Made by a program: the position numbers and the translations under genes. From an uncultured Collinsella sp. (GTDB lineage: Bacteria; Actinomycetota; Coriobacteriia; Coriobacteriales; Coriobacteriaceae), in the NCBI GenBank assembly GCA_900756765.1, contig CAAELE010000045.1:1-26872 (forward strand): a DNA stretch of 26,872 nucleotides, given 5' to 3'. Below are positions 23,694 through 26,872 of this stretch, in pieces (the first letter of the stretch is position 1; each line of letters begins with the position of its first letter). The notes under the pieces were generated by a model. That model had not been told where the DNA came from. It did not search any database and saw only the letters and a program-made list of their open reading frames with translations.

Positions 23694-23969
23694 ATGCATA
23701 TCATCACCGTATGCGGAAACGGCATCGGGTCCAGCCTGATGCTCGCTGGCAAAGTCGAGGAGCTTTGCGAGGAGGAGGGCATCAAGGCCGACGTTGAGTC
23801 TATGGACCTGAACGGTGCTTCTTCCGCAAATCCGGATCTGTTCATCACCGTTAAGGAGCTCGCCCCCGAGCTCCACGGCAACGTTGTGATCGTTCGCAGC
23901 TATGTGAACAAGAAGAAGATCCGCGAAGACGCCCTCGAGGCAATCAAGGCGGCCGCCGCTAACGCCTAA
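23694..23969 (+). CDS. PTS sugar transporter subunit IIB (UlaB/SgaB type)
   Basis: The 91-residue EIIB has the phosphocysteine Cys7 in TVCGNGIGSSLML at the first strand and loop. Size and motif fit the lactose/ascorbate IIB superfamily. It passes phosphate from EIIA to the sugar carried by EIIC. GGAGAGGAAGG precedes the ATG at 23694. Confidence 0.93.
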   Translation: MHIITVCGNGIGSSLMLAGKVEELCEEEGIKADVESMDLNGASSANPDLFITVKELAPELHGNVVIVRSYVNKKKIREDALEAIKAAAANA

Positions 23970-24040
23970 AGCGGCACAAAAAAGGGCGGTTCCCTGTGGA
24001 AGAGGGAAACGCGCCCACGTTAGAGAGAAAGGAAGCGCAG

Positions 24041-25432
24041 ATGCAAGCCATCCTTCCCATACTTGAGTTTATCCAATCGATTCTGACCAAGCCAGCGTGG
24101 ATCATGGGTCTGTTTGCTTTTGTGGGCCTTGTTGCGCTCAAGCGCCCTGCCCACAAGGTGATGACGGGAACCCTGAAGCCCATTCTTGGTTACATCATGC
24201 TGTCTGCCGGCGCTGCTGTTGTCCAGGAGAACCTTGCTCCGCTGGGTACCTTCATCGAGACCGGCTTCCATATCACCGGCGTCGTGCCCAACAACGAGGT
24301 CGTCGTTTCGATGGCTCAGAGCGTCCTCGGCGTTCAGACCATGATGATCCTGATTCTCGGCTACGTCGTGAACATTATCATTGCCCGCTTTACCAAGTTT
24401 AAGTACATCTTCCTGACGGGCCATCACAGCATGTTTATGGCTTGCCTGCTGTCTGCCGTTCTGCAGGCATCTGGCTTCCAGGATGTCCAGCTTGTCATCG
24501 TGGGCGGCATGTTCCTGGGCCTCGTGAGCGCTATGCTTCCCGCCGTTGGTCAGCGTTTCACCGAGAAGGTTACCGATGGCGATGAAATCGCCATGGGCCA
24601 CTTCGGTTCACTCGCCTATTACATCTCCGCTGCAGTCGGTACGCTTTTTGCTAAGGACGCCGAGGAGAACAGCACCGAGAAGATCGAGGTTCCCGAGAAG
24701 TTTGCCTTCCTGCGTGACACCACCATCTCCACGGCTCTTACCATGGCCTTCTTCTACCTGGTTACCGCTTTCGCCGCTTACATCGCAGATCCTGCGGTCG
24801 TCACCAAGACCGCTGGCGGCGACAATGTAATCGTCTATGCCCTGACCTGTGCCCTGTCCTTCGCCGTCGGTGTCACTATCGTCTACAACGGCGTTCGTAT
24901 GATCCTTGCCGACCTGGTCCCGGCTTTCCAGGGCATCTCCAACAAGCTGATCCCCGGCGCCATCCCCGCCGTCGACTGCGCCGTCTTCTTCCCCTATGCT
25001 CCCACCGCCGTCATCCTCGGCTTTGTTGCCTCCTTCATCGGTGGCGTGGTCGGTATGTTCATCGTGGGCGCTACCCTGGGCATCTTCATCATCCCGGGCA
25101 TGGTTCCCCACTTCTTCTGCGGTGCTACCGCAGGTATCTACGGCAATGCTACCGGCGGTCGCAAGGGCGCAGCTCTTGGCGCTTTCGTCAACGGCCTGCT
25201 CATCACCTTTGCCCCGGCTCTGCTCCTGCCCGTTCTTGACGTCTTTGGCTTCAAGAACACTACGTTCGGCGACTTCGATTTCTCCGTCATTGGTATTACG
25301 CTTGGCCGCGCTGCCGAGGCCTTCGGTACCACCGGTGTCTACGCGATTCTCGCTGTCCTCCTGGTCGTTGCCTTCGTCCCCAACTTCATCCACACCAAGG
25401 GTGCTGTGATCAATCACGTTGAGGAAGAGTAA
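24041..25432 (+). CDS. PTS sugar transporter subunit IIC (UlaA/SgaT family)
   Basis: The 463-residue membrane permease has about ten or more hydrophobic segments. Family features are ILGYIMLSAGAAVVQENLAP (46-65), FLTGHHSMFMACLLSAVLQA (125-144), a hydrophilic loop near 205-225, and GMVPHFFCGATAGIYGNATG late in the chain. UlaA imports and phosphorylates L-ascorbate in E. coli, but the ulaDEF genes are absent and a transaldolase is present, so the substrate may be another polyol or ketose. ATG 24041 is chosen for AAAGGAA about 7 nt upstream; an in-frame GTG at 23996 is less likely. It is last in the operon. Confidence 0.9.
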   Translation: MQAILPILEFIQSILTKPAWIMGLFAFVGLVALKRPAHKVMTGTLKPILGYIMLSAGAAVVQENLAPLGTFIETGFHITGVVPNNEVVVSMAQSVLGVQTMMILILGYVVNIIIARFTKFKYIFLTGHHSMFMACLLSAVLQASGFQDVQLVIVGGMFLGLVSAMLPAVGQRFTEKVTDGDEIAMGHFGSLAYYISAAVGTLFAKDAEENSTEKIEVPEKFAFLRDTTISTALTMAFFYLVTAFAAYIADPAVVTKTAGGDNVIVYALTCALSFAVGVTIVYNGVRMILADLVPAFQGISNKLIPGAIPAVDCAVFFPYAPTAVILGFVASFIGGVVGMFIVGATLGIFIIPGMVPHFFCGATAGIYGNATGGRKGAALGAFVNGLLITFAPALLLPVLDVFGFKNTTFGDFDFSVIGITLGRAAEAFGTTGVYAILAVLLVVAFVPNFIHTKGAVINHVEEE

Positions 25433-25489
25433 TCCAGGCATACGTTAAGCCCTAATCGGGCGGAGCTCCGATAACCGGCTCCTACACGG

Positions 25490-25529
25490 AAGCGGTGACG
25501 TCTCAAACGAGGCGTCACCGCTTTTTATT
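25490..25529 (+). terminator. Terminator of the transaldolase-PTS operon
   Basis: AAGCGGTGACG (25490-25500) pairs with CGTCACCGCTT (25513-25523), with further pairing of TCTC and GAGG and an AAAC loop, followed by TTTATTT. Confidence 0.88.
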
Positions 25530-25579
25530 TGGAGCGGTTGTGAAAATGCGCTGATGAAGCATCGCCTCTGCGCCGTGAA

Positions 25580-25616
25580 CGGAATTAATTCCGATCAATG
25601 GCAAAAACGTTTTGCC
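25580..25616. promoter_or_regulatory. Two palindromes upstream of the second transaldolase
   Basis: CGGAATTAATTCCG (25580-25593) is a perfect 14-bp palindrome. GGCAAAAACGTTTTGCC (25600-25616) has 7-bp arms and a central CG of the kind bound by LacI/CcpA-family regulators. They lie 140-176 nt before the gene. The rest of 25530-25755 is AT-rich; TTGATA at about 25692 is a possible -35, but no firm -10 is seen. Confidence 0.4.
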
Positions 25617-25755
25617 GCTGGGTTGATTTAATAAAAATGGTAAAACCACAAAACCGTTCGCCGAGAAGATAAAAAACCGCAGTTCAAGCCTTGATAAACG
25701 TAGGTAAAGTGTTTAGCAGTTCAACGCCCGTATGCTAACGAAAGGAATCAGGCAG

Positions 25756-26460
25756 ATGGCAATCAAGGTGTTCGCTGACGGTGCAAACCTCGAGGGCATG
25801 CTCGACATGTACGAGAACGGCAACGTTCAGGGTTTCACGACCAACCCGTCCCTTATGAAAAAGGGCGGCGTGACGGATTACCGCGCGTTTGCCAAGGAGG
25901 TCCTGGCCCACATCACCGATGTGTCCGTGTCGTTTGAGGTCTTTGCCGACGACGTCGAGACCATGGAGGTCGAGGCCCGCGAGATCGCTACCTGGGCCGA
26001 GAACGTCTACGTCAAGATTCCATGCGTGACTACCAAGGGCGAGTCCACCGCCGAGCTGGTGCGCAAGCTTTCGGCCGACGGCATCAAGGTCAACGTCACC
26101 ACCATCTTTACGCCTACGCAGGTCGACGAGATGGTCGAGGCCGTTGACGCCGAGACGCCGTCCATCATCTCGCTCTTTGCCGGCCGTATCGCCGATACCG
26201 GTGTCGACCCCATTCCGTTTATGACGGAGTCGGTCAAGAAGGCCGCCGCCAAGCCCGACTGCGAGGTCCTGTGGGCATCCACGCGCGAGCTCATCAACAT
26301 TTACCAGGCCGAAGCCTGCGGTTGCCAGATCATTACGGTGCCCAACAGCATCCTGGCCAAGCGCAAGAACATCGGTCGCGATCCGTACGAGGTCTCGCTC
26401 GACACTGTGCGCGGTTTTGCCAAGGATATCGCCTCGCTAGGCTTCCATATCCTGCCGTAA
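25756..26460 (+). CDS. Transaldolase family protein (copy 2)
   Basis: The 234-residue protein is the same short transaldolase type as 22452-23162: the first 18 residues are identical, and GFTTNPSLM, Schiff-base Lys87 in VYVKIP, FAGRIADTGVDP and VLWASTRE are shared. Differences cluster at surface positions (for example 67-72, 89-91, 180-182), so both should be active. The ATG at 25756 has AAAGGA 9 nt upstream. It stands alone, after the PTS operon terminator, with its own upstream region lacking the GCTTTYGAW sites. It uses more GC-ending codons than copy 1, which suggests different expression or age. Confidence 0.92.
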   Translation: MAIKVFADGANLEGMLDMYENGNVQGFTTNPSLMKKGGVTDYRAFAKEVLAHITDVSVSFEVFADDVETMEVEAREIATWAENVYVKIPCVTTKGESTAELVRKLSADGIKVNVTTIFTPTQVDEMVEAVDAETPSIISLFAGRIADTGVDPIPFMTESVKKAAAKPDCEVLWASTRELINIYQAEACGCQIITVPNSILAKRKNIGRDPYEVSLDTVRGFAKDIASLGFHILP

Positions 26461-26490
26461 CGCGAACGCTGACTACGCCGCGGGCTGCTC

Positions 26491-26561
26491 GCCCCGGCTT
26501 TCCTTTCCCTATCGCTCACGCGCTTCGCGAGGGTCGCGCTAGGCAAAGGAAAGGCCGGGGC
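26491..26561. repeat. Long hairpin downstream of transaldolase copy 2
   Basis: GCCCCGGCTTTCCTTT (26491-26506) pairs with 26545-26561 with one bulged base. The loop carries TCGCTCAC, GCGCTTCGCG and GGGTCGCGCTAG, an order like that in the loop at 4032-4126. The arms differ between the two. The gap 26461-26851 contains this, one copy of the end motif of the 241-443 element, a terminator and two palindromes, but no gene I can support. Confidence 0.6.
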
Positions 26562-26636
26562 TGCCGACACGAACTTGCCGGTAGGTTGGTGATCGGCCTC
26601 CAATCCTGCCGTGGGCAAAGGTACCCCCGCCTGTGA

Positions 26637-26662
26637 CGTGCAAAATTGAGAGTATTCAGCAA
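26637..26662 (+). repeat. Solo copy of the end motif of the 241-443 element
   Basis: It shares CGTGCA, TTG and GAGTATTCAGCA with the arms at 241-265 and 419-443, about 20 of 25 positions. No inverted partner is seen nearby. Confidence 0.5.
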
Positions 26663-26696
26663 GGTAAAGGTTTTTACCAGCTGGTTGAAGCACGGA

Positions 26697-26743
26697 ACAG
26701 CCCCCGTTTTGGCTCTGATGACGCTAAAACGGGGGCTGTTTTT
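26697..26743 (+). terminator. Rho-independent terminator
   Basis: ACAGCCCCCGTTTT (26697-26710) pairs over 14 bp with AAAACGGGGGCTGT (26726-26739), followed by a T-run. It is the first strong terminator after transaldolase copy 2. Confidence 0.85.
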
Positions 26744-26799
26744 GACTTTATTGCCTCTGAGGGGCGTTTGGAGCGGTAGCGCGCAGAGATGTGGTGTAA

Positions 26800-26839
26800 G
26801 AGGCGGGGCATGCCCCGCCTCCGCCCTTTCTTGAAAGGG
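26800..26839 (-). terminator. Palindromes that may terminate a minus-strand gene
   Basis: A perfect 20-bp palindrome of AGGCGGGGCA type lies at about 26801-26820, and CCCTTTC-TT-GAAAGGG follows at 26824-26839. Both are downstream, on the minus strand, of the possible gene end at 26852. Confidence 0.4.
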
Positions 26840-26851
26840 AGGGGACACCGC

Positions 26852-26872
26852 CTAGAATTCGTCGTTGGAGTA
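26852..26872 (-). CDS. Possible last codons of a minus-strand gene
   Basis: Reading leftward from the window edge, the frame ends in YSNDEF and a TAG at 26854-26852, followed by palindromes. Six codons are too few to identify a protein. Confidence 0.25.
   Translation of the reverse strand, partial: YSNDEF

Noticed and set aside
23172..25432. L-ascorbate utilisation operon
   Set aside because: Only the PTS type fits; ulaD, ulaE, ulaF and ulaG genes are absent and a transaldolase is present, so the substrate is left open.
1..26872. Prophage, transposon or defence island
   Set aside because: No integrase, transposase, capsid, nuclease-helicase or toxin-antitoxin gene is visible; nearly all frames belong to core families.

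Overview
This looks like chromosomal DNA from a GC-rich Gram-positive gut actinobacterium of the class Coriobacteriia, most likely Collinsella or a close relative. That is inferred from codon usage, the gene families present and many short intergenic hairpins; no 16S rRNA is present. It is housekeeping plus metabolic sequence. I see no phage genes, transposase, cas genes or recognisable defence island.

Layout. Bases 1-212: tail of a plus-strand gene with its terminator. 213-473: an inverted-repeat-bounded non-coding element. 549-1897: lemA (minus), a TetR-type regulator (plus). 1901-1990: tRNA-Ser(UGA), minus. 2042-3823: one reading frame joining a TadA-type tRNA adenosine deaminase to a glycerate kinase. 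3903-4018: SRP RNA with promoter and terminator, then a long hairpin. 4346-8062: a heterodimeric ABC exporter operon. 8190-8741: a BilS-like flavodoxin. 8779-9387: a non-coding element with about 90-bp inverted ends around a regular array of short inverted repeats. 9410-11710: an LTA synthase-like membrane phosphotransferase/sulfatase (minus). 11925-12794: nitroreductase. 12953-17701: K+ uptake permease (Kup), a tiny membrane protein, a KdpD-like kinase and a KdpE-like regulator. 17796-20363: an RlmKL-type rRNA methyltransferase (minus). 20439-21266: HAD phosphatase. 21312-26460: DeoR regulator diverging from transaldolase-PTS IIA-IIB-IIC, then a second near-identical transaldolase. The window ends in repeats and perhaps the last codons of a minus-strand gene.

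How genes work together. The Kup/KdpD-like/KdpE-like block reads as a potassium or osmotic response unit, with a terminator that has two competing 5' arms in front of the kinase. The DeoR-transaldolase-PTS block reads as sugar import coupled to aldol cleavage or transfer; four copies of GCTTTYGAW between the divergent genes are candidate operators. The ABC pair has one degenerate and one canonical ATP site.

Most unusual. (1) The 8779-9387 element: five hairpin modules, each a 15-nt repeat, an 18-nt spacer of changing sequence and the inverted repeat, at a 61-62 nt period, inside long inverted ends. (2) The TadA-glycerate kinase fusion. (3) An RlmKL whose RlmL half has lost its NPPY motif. (4) Several families of dispersed intergenic hairpins, one with copies near both ends of the window.
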